From positions 14,056,001 through 14,120,000 of the forward strand of contig JAULJL010000028.1 of the NCBI GenBank assembly GCA_030761205.1: a stretch of DNA of 64,000 nt, in the 5' to 3' direction. Origin of the DNA: Fremontodendron californicum. Taxonomy: Eukaryota > Streptophyta > Magnoliopsida > Malvales > Malvaceae. Both the position numbers and the translations under genes were made by a program. Below, piece by piece: positions 45,836-57,364 of the stretch. The notes under the pieces are model-generated. The model was given only the letters and a program-made list of their open reading frames with translations, searched no databases and was not told where the DNA came from. The stretch's first letter is position 1, and the number at the start of each line of letters is the position of its first letter.

Positions 45836-47185
45836 TTAGTTTCCCGAATCAAGTCCTTGATTTTCAGGTCACTGATCTCTTCTTGTAGCTGGGTGACTTC
45901 TTTATTCATCCGGGCTCTTTCCTTATCAAACTCTTGTCTCATGATCTCTGTTTCAGATGGTATTTATTCCAGTTGCAAATCAATCAGTTGAGTATCCTTC
46001 CTATCGGATGCCAACAATGTATCATTAACTCTCTTGCCTCTCCATGCCATATAGTCCAATCTAACATCATCAGCATATGGAGCCAACTCTACTCGAAAGG
46101 TTTGCTTCCAAGCATCCACAACCTCACGTACCCTATTCTCTCATACCCCTCTTCCCCGTAAGTGAATTCCATAAGATCAAGCTCGTGGGTCGGAGGTGTA
46201 AACTGACGAGATCCAAACTGTCTTTGCACCATCAGAGGTGCGTAGCTCACGGCCCCTATATTCTGAGTAGTGGAACCCATGCTTTGTCCCACAGTTATAC
46301 AATATCGGTACATGAGCCATCCACGACGCTCTCCAAGTTACCCCCTCACTCTTAAGGTTCTAGAACGTATCAATTTATTACTCCTCGGTCACATCTTCGG
46401 GCCAATCTCTCTTAAAGAATTCCTATATCATCATTAGGGATTTCAAATACAGTCGGAGGGGGACTTTCTTCTTTTTCCAATAGTGGCTCTGAATCCAAAC
46501 ATAGAGGAGTTGCCGTGAATTGCACTTTTCCTCCCCTTTTACAAAAATTCAAGGATCGGATTGTTTCTGTTATGATTGTCGGGGAAGGATTTATCTTCTA
46601 CTCCAATCTCTTGAAGAAATCAAATACGGATATTTTCACGTGTCCCAATGTCATCAGGAAGACAACCAATCCATAGATTGCTAAGGAAAAAATATCCCGG
46701 GCAACCTTCCTATTAGGGTGACCTTGTATCAAAGCTCGGAGAATATCTCATGGAATGCACTCATTTTATTGCTTTTTATCCATATGACTCTCGACCCACT
46801 TCACATCCATCCTCGTGATCTTGGCCACCTTCTTTTTGAACCCCATGGTCTTTACATTTTTCAAGTATACCAAATCTGGGCTGGGTGGCTCAATACATAA
46901 CAGGGTCGAATGCTCTTCGACGGTTGGGGTCATATCCTCTTTGTTGAAAGTGAAACATCTATAGGCAGTATTCCAAAATTGCATCATAGTTCGGATTAAC
47001 TCACTATTGACCTTAACCGGGATTAACAATGCCATGTCCCCATACTTCTGAGTGAAGGCCTATTTTTATGATACATCCCACAAATTCCAAATGTCGGCCA
47101 ACTCATGAAGATCGTTTTTCCAGAGATCTATCTCTACCCTGTGAGACCCTCGTAAGCCAGAGATAACTCGGGTCTTCTATAACAT
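45836..47185 (-). pseudogene. Decayed DUF7745-type plant gene, cut by E2
   Basis: Minus-strand translation in several frames resembles plant DUF7745 proteins, known to me from repeat-rich dicot genomes; their function is not established. Readable pieces in order: DLWKNDLHELADIWNLWDVS; KYGDMALLIPVKVNSELI with FWNTAYRCFTFNKEDMTPT (frame 46766-47035); FSLAIYGLVVF; TIITETIRSLNFCKRGGK; APLMVQRQFGSRQFTPPTHE (within 46089-46313); then a coiled-coil end near 45840-45930. Many stops and frameshifts separate the pieces. The sequence stops at E2's LTR edge, so E2 inserted in the coiled-coil part and the rest should continue beyond E2. Family naming is from recognition, not a search. Confidence 0.65.
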
Positions 47186-48870
47186 TCTGATGGATCGTAA
47201 CTACACATGTAAAAGCCACTAGGAAGGACGGGTTATCATGTGGTATGCATGTTGTATGATAGATTATAGAAATAGAGGTTAAATCGGGTGGTTAAGCGAT
47301 TTGACCCTAAAGTAGTTTAAAAAAAATTCAGACTAAAATCGGGTAGGGAAAAAGTCCATAAAATATGATAAATTGAGTGGATATGATGATAATATACGAT
47401 ATAGAATCCATTTTTATTATCAGAACAACAATCGACATCAAATTCGGAAAAAAAAAATGCACTAAGGCTATTTTGGTCATGTTACACCTTTTTTCATTTT
47501 TAGTTCGGGAAATGGTATAAATGGATTTTATGACTATATAATATGTTAATATGACATTTGGATCAAATATTTGGCATTAAAATGAAAAACGAAATCCTGA
47601 ACATCAAGTTCTATAGGGCTTGTGCAAAAAGTCAAAGTTGGTCAACTTTTTTGACCAAGCTTAGGCAAAATTAAGAACATGGGATAATTTCTCATAAATT
47701 TTCAGCCAAAATAAGAAGACATCACGTCTTCTTCTTGCTCTTTATGCCTTAGGAATTTTCTCACCCAAAAAAAAAACCTTCATTAAAGTTTACTAAAGCT
47801 TTCTCTCTCCTTCAAATTTCAAGGGAAATCACCAAATTTTGTAAGGATTTCACAAACCCATAGGTAACTTCATGTTCTAAGTTTGATTTTGATATTTGAA
47901 GAATTTTTCTCTATCTATGAGAAATCATATGGGCTAAAAATAGGTGGTGGTGAACCACCATGGTACCGCCACTTTTTTCGTTACGGAGGTGTTCCTTCGC
48001 CTCCTTAAATCGTAAATTAGTATCGGATAGCTTTGAATCAAAATTGAGAGGCTAAAACAAGCTTGGCCAAAAACCTATCTTGCCATTGAGGTGGTGCCGC
48101 CACCTTCTTTGGTTGTCCAAGGCCACCGTTAGCTTTTTTGTTATTGTGTGAGCAACTTTCTAGTCGATTGTTGCTCTGAATTTTGACCTGAGCTAAGTGT
48201 AGGAGTTTATTTGTAAAAAAAATTTAAGCTGGAAAATTTTGAATAACAGCTACCTAGAATACATAGTTAGAATTTGAATGTCCCGTAGTTGAGAAATATT
48301 CACAGAATATTCTGATGATGCTATAGGTACTTATATCGCAGAATTCGCCTGGGGTCGCGACAAAGCCACGAAAGTGCCGCTTTAACACTTAGACTAACAC
48401 TGTGAGTATATAGGTTGATTTAGGAGATAGTTGTTGTTTTATATGCATTGTTGATTGATATGGATATTGATACACGAAAGATTGCCTTGATTGCGAAAAT
48501 GGTAAGTTTTGAACCTTACGCGGGTCAAAGGCGTAAGCGTGGTGTTAAATATGGTTACATGAGGTAAGTGTTGTGGAGTTGAATAATAATGAATGTGAGC
48601 TTTTTGAAATGTTCGGATATTCTTAATTGAGATGTTGGGCAAGGTACGAATTATGGTTGTACTTGTCGAATTAAAGAAACAATAGTATGGAATTGTGTTT
48701 GAGGTGTTATGGTTATTAATTTGTGAAATTGGTTGATGAATGATATTATATAGGATGGTTGAGTATTTAAGGATAGTTAGATATTGTAGAAATATGTTAG
48801 TGTAGAGATTGTTTCCTAGCATAGTATATATATATATATTACTCCATGATATAAGAGAATTAATATATCA
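47186..48870. other. Unclassified intergenic stretch, possibly LTR or promoter-like
   Basis: Single-copy within the window. It includes a pyrimidine-rich, 5'-untranslated-like section (47770-47860, CTTTCTCTCTCCTTC), several short inverted repeats (GGTGGTGAACCACC near 47947) and a TA repeat (48828-48838). A minus-strand frame of 127 codons (48439-48822) has no recognisable domain and an asparagine/threonine/isoleucine-rich composition typical of chance frames, so I do not call it. Confidence 0.4.
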
Positions 48871-48877
48871 TGTTGAT

Positions 48878-49055
48878 ATTATACGGACAAGGTGATGTCC
48901 GAGATATTATTATTATACGGACAGGGTGATGTTCGGGATGTTATTATTATACGGACAGGGTGATGTCTGGGATGTTATTATTATACGGACAAGGTGATGT
49001 CCGGGATGTTATTGTTGTACAGACAGGATGAGTCTGGGATGATATGGACAAGATA
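48878..49055. repeat. 34-bp minisatellite
   Basis: ACGGACA(A/G)GGTGATGT(C/T)C recurs at 48883, 48917, 48951, 48985 and, diverged, 49019, a strict 34-bp period. Shorter decayed units (GGACAAGATAGTCC) follow to about 49100. Confidence 0.85.
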
Positions 49056-49149
49056 GTCCAGGATGACAAATATTATGGACTGGTATAAGTCAAGGATGTT
49101 TCAATGATATAGACATGAGAAATTCTTAAATGACAATTGTAGAAGTATT

Positions 49150-49390
49150 GATGAGAACCAAGCTGGTACTGGACTTCAAGATCCATTGCATGTTCCAATT
49201 GGGCCTATTACAAGGTCAAGATCCAAGAAGCTCAAGGAAGCTATGCAAGGATTGGTGCAAAAGTCTTAGGAAGAATCTACAAGTCTTTTAAGCAATGTCA
49301 AGCCATTTAAGTTGGACTGCTTGAATAAGGAAGACCAAGAATTGGTCTATGTGATCCAAGCTTCACATGGTGGGCCATAGAGGAATTCAA
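49150..49390 (+). pseudogene. C-terminal tail of a Ty3/gypsy polyprotein, fragment
   Basis: Plus-strand translation gives LQDPLHVPIGPITRSRSKK, then LKEAMQGLVQKS and a stop at 49267. The GP(I/M)TR(A/S)R(A/S)KK pattern followed by LKEA is characteristic of the extreme C-terminus of many plant gypsy polyproteins. After the stop, NVKPFKLDCLNKED may be its degraded continuation. It is in opposite orientation to the Ogre-like elements and belongs to another family. No upstream pol domains are present. Confidence 0.5.
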
Positions 49391-49621
49391 AGGGGCGACA
49401 ATATTAATGAATTATTGGGCCTGTTTTTAGTTCATTATTTAATATGAAGTAGGGACCAATTCGTTAATGATGTGGCGCCTAAATTAGAAGTTTTAGTTGG
49501 ATCTTTTAATTACTTAGGCTTTTGGGCCTGATTTATGTATTATGTCCAATAAGCTTGTGGGGTTACCTTCATTAAAACTATTGCACATCTTTTAATTATT
49601 TAGGTTTGGGCTTGAGCATGT
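49391..49621 (+). other. Unclassified, perhaps LTR remnant following the gypsy tail
   Basis: Short stretch with GGGCCTG and AATAAGCTTGTGGGG motifs. It ends abruptly where E4's LTR sequence begins at about 49622. Possible start of the 3' LTR of the gypsy element, not provable here. Confidence 0.35.
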
Positions 49622-50172
49622 TCAAGTTAATTCCCAATTTAAAAAAAAAATAATTCCATTTTTAATTGAAAATGATCTGGAATTTATAAATTCAAAATTT
49701 TCCTATATTCCCCAACAAACGTGGCAAAATATAGAAATTTTTATTAATTTTGGAAGGTTTTCCGAATCATTCTCTTTTTAAAGAAGATATTCCGTTATTA
49801 ATAATAATTGATGATATCCTCCCCAGCAAACCTGGCAGAGAACTCATGAATTATTTTAACTCGGGAATATCTTTATTTTATTGAAAATCATTATCTTTTT
49901 TGAAAACATTTAAAAGAAATGAATATGTATATGCATGACATAAATAAAATGACATAGCAAAATCTAAATAATATAATGCAACCTAAATGACATGATATGA
50001 TTGGAATGCCTTAGCATATTCTAAATGAAATAAAATATCCTAAGTTATATGATAAATTCTAAATGAAATGAAATGACCTAGGTAACATAATATATTCTAT
50101 ATGAAATGAAACAACCTAGGTAACATGATATATTCTAAATGAAATAAAATAACCTAAATAACATAACATATT
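49622..50172 (-). repeat. E4 3' LTR, left fragment
   Basis: It begins within the LTR at TTAATTCCCAATTTAAAAAA, equivalent to about 4303 in E3, so the outermost roughly 400 bp, including the TTGCGACA end, are missing. It ends at the insertion point of the solo LTR (ATATT, 50168-50172). Confidence 0.8.
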
Positions 50173-53100
50173 TGTAGACACCTAATTTCGTCCGGACCAC
50201 TAAACAGGTATGTTTTCTTCCTATATTGATGTTTCCGAGTGTAAAAAGACTTTTTTCATCCTGCAGGTGGTACTCCGAGACTTAGTTTAAGAGGGCGAGC
50301 ACAAAAAGTCAAACTTTAAAAAAGTCAACCCCGAAAAAAGTCAACCCCGAAAAAGTCAACTACTGAAAAAGTCAACCCACTTTCAAAATCAAGATTTTAA
50401 GTTCAATTGAAAATTGGCGAAATAATTTTGATAATCCGAGGTCTACATTGAAAGATATGGAGTTCGGAAGTTGGGATTTGGAAATTCAGTAGAAAGGAAA
50501 CCCTAATCCGAGAAATTTGGGGAAAGTGCTTAAAAGATCAAATTGATCAAAATTGAAGGTTCCAAATGAAATATAAGCACTGAATACGGGTAATGGAGAA
50601 GTCACTTGCAAGAAAAAATCGAAAGAAAAGTCAATCCGGGAGAAAACCGAGAATTAGGGTTTTTAGTGGATTTCGGTGAAATCGGGAAGAATCACAGAAA
50701 TGGCCCGACTTGGTAAGACCAAAGCCCCGAATGGATGAAGAATGATTAAAAAGGATGGCCCAAGGCTCAGATTGAAGAAAATCTGAAAATCGGACTTGTT
50801 TTGAGCAAACCGGGTTTCGGAGGTAAAAGGGCCTCCTATGTAGTAATTCAAAAAGGAAAATCCCGAAAAAATAGCAAATGAGCTCCAAATATTTTGAAAT
50901 TTTGCAGATCACATTTTTAAATTATTTGGAAGAGATTGGCGAAAGAAAATCTTGATTCCGAGTTCGTTTGCAAAATGGCCAAATCCCGGGCCTCCTATGC
51001 AATAATTCAAAAAGATAAATCTCGGAAAAATAGCAAATGGACTCCAAAAATTCTGAAATTTGGCAAATCTCATTTTTAAATTATTTGGAAGATATTGGCG
51101 AAAGAAAATCTAGATTTGGAGTTCGTTTGCAAAATGGCCAAATCCCGGGCCTCCTATGTAGTAATTCAAGCCGATAAAATACCAAATGAGCTCCAAAAAT
51201 TATGAAAACTTCCAGATCACACTTTGTAATTATTTTGAAGAGATTGGTGAAGAAAAATCTTGATTTGGAGCTTATTTAAAATATGGTAAAATGTAGGGGC
51301 ATAAAAGGGCATTTTGGGAAGAAAAAATCCAAATAAATAGCAAATGGACTCAGATAATTTTGAAAACTTCCAAAACTCAATATTTTATTATTTTGGAAGT
51401 ATTAAAAAAATAAAAATTGAATTTGGAGTCCGTTTGATATTTATTTGCATCCAGGGGGCAAAATGGTCATTTCACCCAAGCAACCGAAAAGGGCTTCTTT
51501 GGGCCTTTCAAAAAAATCAGAGTTGGGCTGGAAAAGAGAAGTGCTGGCCTGCCCAAGTCCAAAGGAAGGAGGAAGCTTCTGATTTTTGAATCAAGTGGCT
51601 AAAAATCAAGAGTTAGTTAGAGATTCTCTTTGATCAAGCCATGGTGATTAAGCCACATAGGCTAAGAAAGATGTCAACATTATTCTTGGACAGCTGTAAT
51701 TTGAGAGGGCTGAGATGCTAATCTAAAGGTGGTAATTTGATGATTTTTCATCTTGAATTATTGGCCATTTGATGGAAAATTGGTTACACAAAAATGACAA
51801 CATCTTGAAGCCAATATATATCCATTCGGCCAGCCCTTGTTCGAGGAGATTTTGATTTTTTCTTTTCCATTTTGCTGAGTTCTTAGAGTTTTTTACTTAG
51901 TTTTTGCTATTTTAATCTCTACTTGGTGAGTTTTCATTTTAAAATAATGTTTTTGTTCTTCCTTCATCTCCTTTCTTAAGTATATTTTTTTTACATTTTG
52001 TTTTTACAATAAACTCACCATGGCCAAATGGCCTACATTATTTATTTTAAGTTGCTATTTTGGTTCATTTTACCATATTGTTTATGCTATTTTTTTTTAT
52101 TTTTATGTTTTAAATGTTATGTTACTTCATATACTTGAGTTATATTTTAATTTGGTTGCTTTGTTTGTTGCCATTTATGTCTTAGATATCATGTTTTTGC
52201 ATTTTTAATTTTCTGTTTTCATGTTGTTTAAATTTGAGCATGTTTTAGATTTGGCATATCAAGTGTTTGTGAAAATGCTTGTGTGATTTTTTGCATGATT
52301 TTTTGTTTTATATCTTAGTTGATCATGTTTTAGATTTAGTATATTAAGTGTTTGTGAAAATGCTTGTGTGATTTTTGCATGATTTAAGTGTTATATTTTA
52401 GTTGAGCATGATAGTATATTAAGTGTTTGTGAAAATGCCATGCTTGTTGGAGCTTGAGGCCATTTGGCTACTCCATGTGTTTTGCATTTTGGGTTGCATT
52501 TTTTGTCATGTTAGTTGGTAGGTTTTTACATTTGCATGTCATTTGACTTAGTTTTTCATGCTAGTATGCCAAGTGTTTGTGAAAATGCCATGCTTGCTTG
52601 TTACACTATCCATTCGGCCCTCTTGGAAGTTTTTTACATTTTTTGTGCATTCTTGCCATGTTAGTTGATAGGTTAGCATTTTGCATGATATTTGATTGAG
52701 TTTTTGAATAAAGCATGCCTTGTGTTTGTGAAAATGCCATGCATATTTTAGTTATTAAGTTAGGTTTATTTGCCATGCATGTTCATGCATTCTAGGTCTA
52801 GGTTACATTAAATGCCATGCAAGTTCATTAAGGTCTAAGTCACTTTATGAATGCCATGCATTTTTTCATGACATTTAGGTTTAAATCCATGCATTTCATG
52901 CATTATGTTTGCTGCATTGTTTCATGCATCTCATGTTCATGCCACTTGAATAATGACTTGAGCCAATTAATGGTTCAAAGTCATGCTCTCTTGAGCACAT
53001 TTGTGGAAAATTAAGTTTGTCAAGTTGATTATTCTACCATTGTGATTTTTTTTACTTAGCCAATTTTTATCTAACTTTCAAACAGTCCTAGCTACTATTT

Positions 53101-55179
53101 GCAAGTCTTTTTATGAGTTTCAAATATTTTTACTTTGATTTTTAAATGATTTTATCAAAGGCAAAAATGTGTTGGCAAAGCAGTTTTCTTTTTTCCTCAC
53201 AAAACTCGTACATCTCTGATTTTTCTGGGAATTCATCTTTAATCAGAAATTTAAGAAAATTTTTTTCCGTGTAGTTTTACATGTCTTGAGTCTCCAGTAT
53301 TTGATTTAGAATTTTTTGAATTTTTAAAAATAGGGTAAAAAATCGTGGATTAAAACTGGACAGTGAAGTCAGAATTGAATTTAAAGAAAAATCATTTTTC
53401 TGTTTTGGTTAAGTTACTTAGAGTGGGCTGATTAGGAGGGTTAGCTACTGACTTAGGTTAGTTTCTAAGCCTTTTTAAACTCTAAAAATGGTTTTTCAAG
53501 TCTCGGGTTAAGGGTAGTCAAGTCCGGATTTTTAAACTTAGGGAATTATAGCCATTTAAAAAAGGATTTAGCCCAGTTTTTATTTTTAATTCAAGCTTTT
53601 CAAAATTGTTTTCAAACAATCACAAGGTATTTTGGTTTTAGAATATTTAATTTGACATATTTTCCTAAGGTAGCCGGATATCTTTTTAGATATACGGATT
53701 TCCTTAATTAAAGGAAAAAATACATTTCATGTATTGCATTTTTATATTCATGCATTTTATATAATATGTGATTCTTGCTATAATAATTTCTATGATATTG
53801 TTGTTATTTTGATTTATATTTTTTGATGTTACATGGTTTATTATATGGTTTTGAATATTTCATGATATCCTATGCTTTTATTTAGTTATTTTTATTTAAG
53901 CATATACTATGTTCATGCATTATTATTTTTATTTTCATGCATATTATATGATAGCATTATTCTATTCCATGTCATTTAAATTATATGCCATACCATTCAT
54001 ATTTGTCATGTCATTTAAATCATTTCATTTCATTTAGGATATATTATGTCATCTAGAATATTTTATTTCATTTAAATTATATCATATGACTTAGAATATT
54101 GCATTTCATGTAGAATATATTATATTACCTAGGTCATTTCATTTCATTTAGGATATATTATGTCATATAGAATATTTTATTTCATTTAGAAAATATCATG
54201 TTACTTAGGTTATTTCATTTCATATAGAATATGTTATGTTACTTAGGTTATTCTATTTCATTTAGATTATATCATATGACTTAGAATATTGCATCTCATA
54301 TAGAATATACTATGTTACCTAGGTCATTTCATTTTATTTAGAATATATTATATAACTTAGGATATTCCATTTCATTTAGAATATGCTAAGGCATTCAAAT
54401 CATGTCATGACATTTAGGTTGCATTATATTATTTAGACTTTGCTATGTCATTTTATTTATGTCATGCATATACATATTCATTTATTTTAAATGTTTTTGA
54501 AAAAAAGATAATGATTTTCAATAAAATAAAGATATTCCCGAGTTAAAATAATTCATGAGTTCTCTGCCGGGTTTGCTGGGGAGGATATCATCAATTATTA
54601 TTAATAACGGAATATCTTCTTTAAAAAGAGAATGATTCGGAAAATTTTCCAAAATTAATAAAAATTTCTGTATTTTGCCACGTTTGTTGGGAAATATAGG
54701 AAAATTTTGAATTTATAAAGTCCGGATCATTTTCAATAAAAAATGGAATTATTTTTCTTTAAATTGGGAATTAACTTGAAATACTAAATTTAAAACCAAT
54801 CTTTACCGAGACTTGAGATAACACACGATTAATAAGGTACCGATTTATACGGGCGTTGTGGGGGTGCTAATCCTTCCCCACACGTAACCGACTCCCGAAC
54901 CCGCTTCTTTGATTTCTCTGGTTTAAAACGCAGACTTGAAATTGGTATTTAAAATATTTTAATTAATTTTTAAAATATTCTATAAAACTGGTTTTAATAG
55001 GTGGCCGATCACACCTACCTAAAAAAGATTGGTGGCGACTCCATGTCTTTTTTAAGGTCATTTTCAAAACCTTTATTTTTCTAGAGGAATTAAGTCGACT
55101 TTTCCTCGATTTTTTTAATGTCACGCTTAATGAATAATAAAGTCTTGCGATGAGACTCGTTATTTTTTAGGTTGCGCCA
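50173..55179 (+). repeat. Solo LTR of the same family, plus orientation (5007 bp)
   Basis: It starts TGTAGACACCTAATTTCGTCC at 50173 and ends TTTAGGTTGCGCCA at 55179, where the expected end is TTGCGACA (one change). It is flanked by ATATT (50168-50172) and ATATA (55180-55184), a target-site duplication with one later mismatch. The interrupted E4 LTR reads through correctly if it is removed (compare 4880-4900 in E3). It has no primer site, polypurine tract or internal region attached. Solo LTRs arise by recombination between the two LTRs of an element. Small frames inside are not called. Confidence 0.88.
50305..50378. promoter_or_regulatory. AAAAGTCAA cluster (TTGACTTTT on the other strand) in the solo LTR
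   Basis: Five units of AAAAAGTCAA(C/A) spaced about 15 bp, the inverse of the clusters in the minus-strand LTRs, 130-205 bp inside the LTR start. It shows the array travels with the LTR. Confidence 0.55.
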
Positions 55180-57049
55180 ATATACTATATGAAATGAAAT
55201 GAAATGAAATGACCTAGGTAACATGATATATTCTAAATGAAATAAAATAACCTAAGTAAAATAACATATTCTATATGAAATGAAATAATTTAAATGACAT
55301 GGCAAACATGAATGATATGGCATATAATTTAAATGACATGGAATATAAAATGATGCTATCATATAATATGCATGGAAATAAAAATGAAAATAATAATGCA
55401 TGAACATAGCATATGCTAAATAATATGACAAAAAAATAATTAAATAAAAAGCATAGGATATCATGAAATATTCCAAATCATATAATAAACAATATAACAT
55501 AGCTCAAAATCATAACAATATCATAGAAATTATCATAGTAAAAATCACATATTATATGTAAAATGCATGAATATAGAAAATGCAATGCATGAGAATGTAT
55601 TTTTTTCCTTTAATTAAGGAAATCCGTATATCTAAAAAGATATCCGGCTACCTTAGTAAAATATGTCCAATTAAATATTCTAAAACCAAAATACTTTGTG
55701 ATTGTTTGAAAACAATTTTGAAAAGCTTGAATTAAAAATAAAAACTGGGCTAATTTTTTTCAAATGGCTCTAATTTTCTAAGTTTAAAAATCCGGACTTG
55801 ACTACCCTTAACCCGAGACTTGAAAAACCATTTTTAGAGTTTAAAAAGGCTTAGAAACTACCCTAAGTCAGTAGCTAACCCTCCTAATCAGCCCACTCTA
55901 AGTAACTTAACCAAAACAGAAAAATGATTTTTCTTTAAATTCAATTCTGACTCCACTGTCCAGTTTTAAGCCACGATTTTTACCCTATTTTTAAAAATTC
56001 AAAAATTTTCTTTCTCCAATTATTGCATAGGAGTCCATTTTCTATTTTTCCGGGATTTATCTTTTTGAATTATTGCATAGGAGGCCCGGGATTTGGTCAT
56101 TTTGCAAACGAACTCTGAATCAAGATTTTCTTTCTCCAATCTCTTCCAAATAATTTAAAAATGAGATTTGCAAAATTTCAAAATATTTGGAGCTCATTTG
56201 CTATTTTTCTAGGATTTTCCTTTTTGAATTACTGCATAAAAGCCTAGGATTTGGCCATTTTGTAAACGAACTCCGAATCAAGATTTTATTTTACCAATCT
56301 CTTTCAAATGATTTAAGAATGATATTGACAAATTTTCAGAAATTTCGGAGTCCATTTGCTATTTTTCCCAAATTTTCCAATTTTTCCCTTTTACCTCCGA
56401 AACCCGGTTTTGCTCAAAACAATTTCGATTTTCAGATTTTCTTCAAGCTGAGCCTTGGGATACCCCTTTTCAATCATTCCTCATCCATTAGGGGCTTTGG
56501 TCTTACCAAGTCAGGCCATTTCCGTGATTCTTCCCGATTTCATTAAAATCCACTAAAAACCCTAATTCTCGGTTTTCTCCCGGATTAACTTTTCTTTCAG
56601 TTTTTCTTGCAAGTGGCTTCTCTATTACCCGTAGTCAGTGCTTATCTTTCATTTGGAACCTTCAATTTCGACCAATTTGATCGTTTAAGCATTTTTCCCC
56701 AAATTTCTCGAATTAGGGTTTCCTTTCTACTGAATCTCTGAATCCCAACTTCTGAACTCCATATCTTTCAATGTAGACCTCGGATTATCAAAATTCTTTC
56801 GCCATTTTTCAATTGAACTTAAAATATTGATTTTGAAAGTGGGTTGACTTTTTAGTAGTTTGACTTTCTGGGGTTGACTTTTTTCGGGGTTGACTTTTTT
56901 CAAGTTTGACTTTTTATGCTCGCCCTCTTAAACTAAGTCTTGGAGTACCACCTGCAGGATGAAAAAAAAGTCTTTTTACACTCGGAAAACATCAATTTGG
57001 GAAGAAAACATACCTATTTTAGTGGTCCAGACAAAATTAGGTGTCTACA
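55180..57049 (-). repeat. E4 3' LTR, right fragment with internal deletion
   Basis: It resumes after the solo LTR and ends GGTGTCTACA at 57049. Near 56002 sequence equivalent to about 5650 in E3 is joined to sequence equivalent to about 8080, so roughly 2.4 kb of LTR are missing. The junction reads AAATTCAAAAATTTTC. A TTGAC cluster lies at 56843-56915. Confidence 0.82.
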
Positions 57050-57064
57050 GCTGCCCCTCTTTGG
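57050..57064 (-). other. Polypurine tract of E4
   Basis: GCTGCCCCTCTTTGG on the plus strand, identical to E1 and E2, directly outside the LTR edge. Confidence 0.88.
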
Positions 57065-57364
57065 CTATTGCTGAGAATCAGGAATCAGGAAAAAATAAAC
57101 CGACACTAATTTTGTACGGTCAGTGAAATCACATGTGTAGGAAAGGGAAAGGGGTTTTCTTTTTCATTCTTCTATCATTTCTTCATTTTTCATTTTCTAG
57201 TTTTCATTTTTTTTAAACAGTAAATTGAATATTTTGTCCTTAAATTGAATTCCCTGACTAATCAAGGCTCGACCTGTCTTAAGGAAATGAATTTGATTTG
57301 CAAGAACGGAAATGACATCGATGATGGTCTTGGGGCTTTAACCTGTCTTGTTCTCAGCTGTGTT

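Noticed and set aside
48439..48822. 127-codon minus-strand frame
   Set aside because: No recognisable domain; composition rich in Asn, Thr, Ile and His as expected from AT-rich noncoding DNA; no conserved copy in the window.
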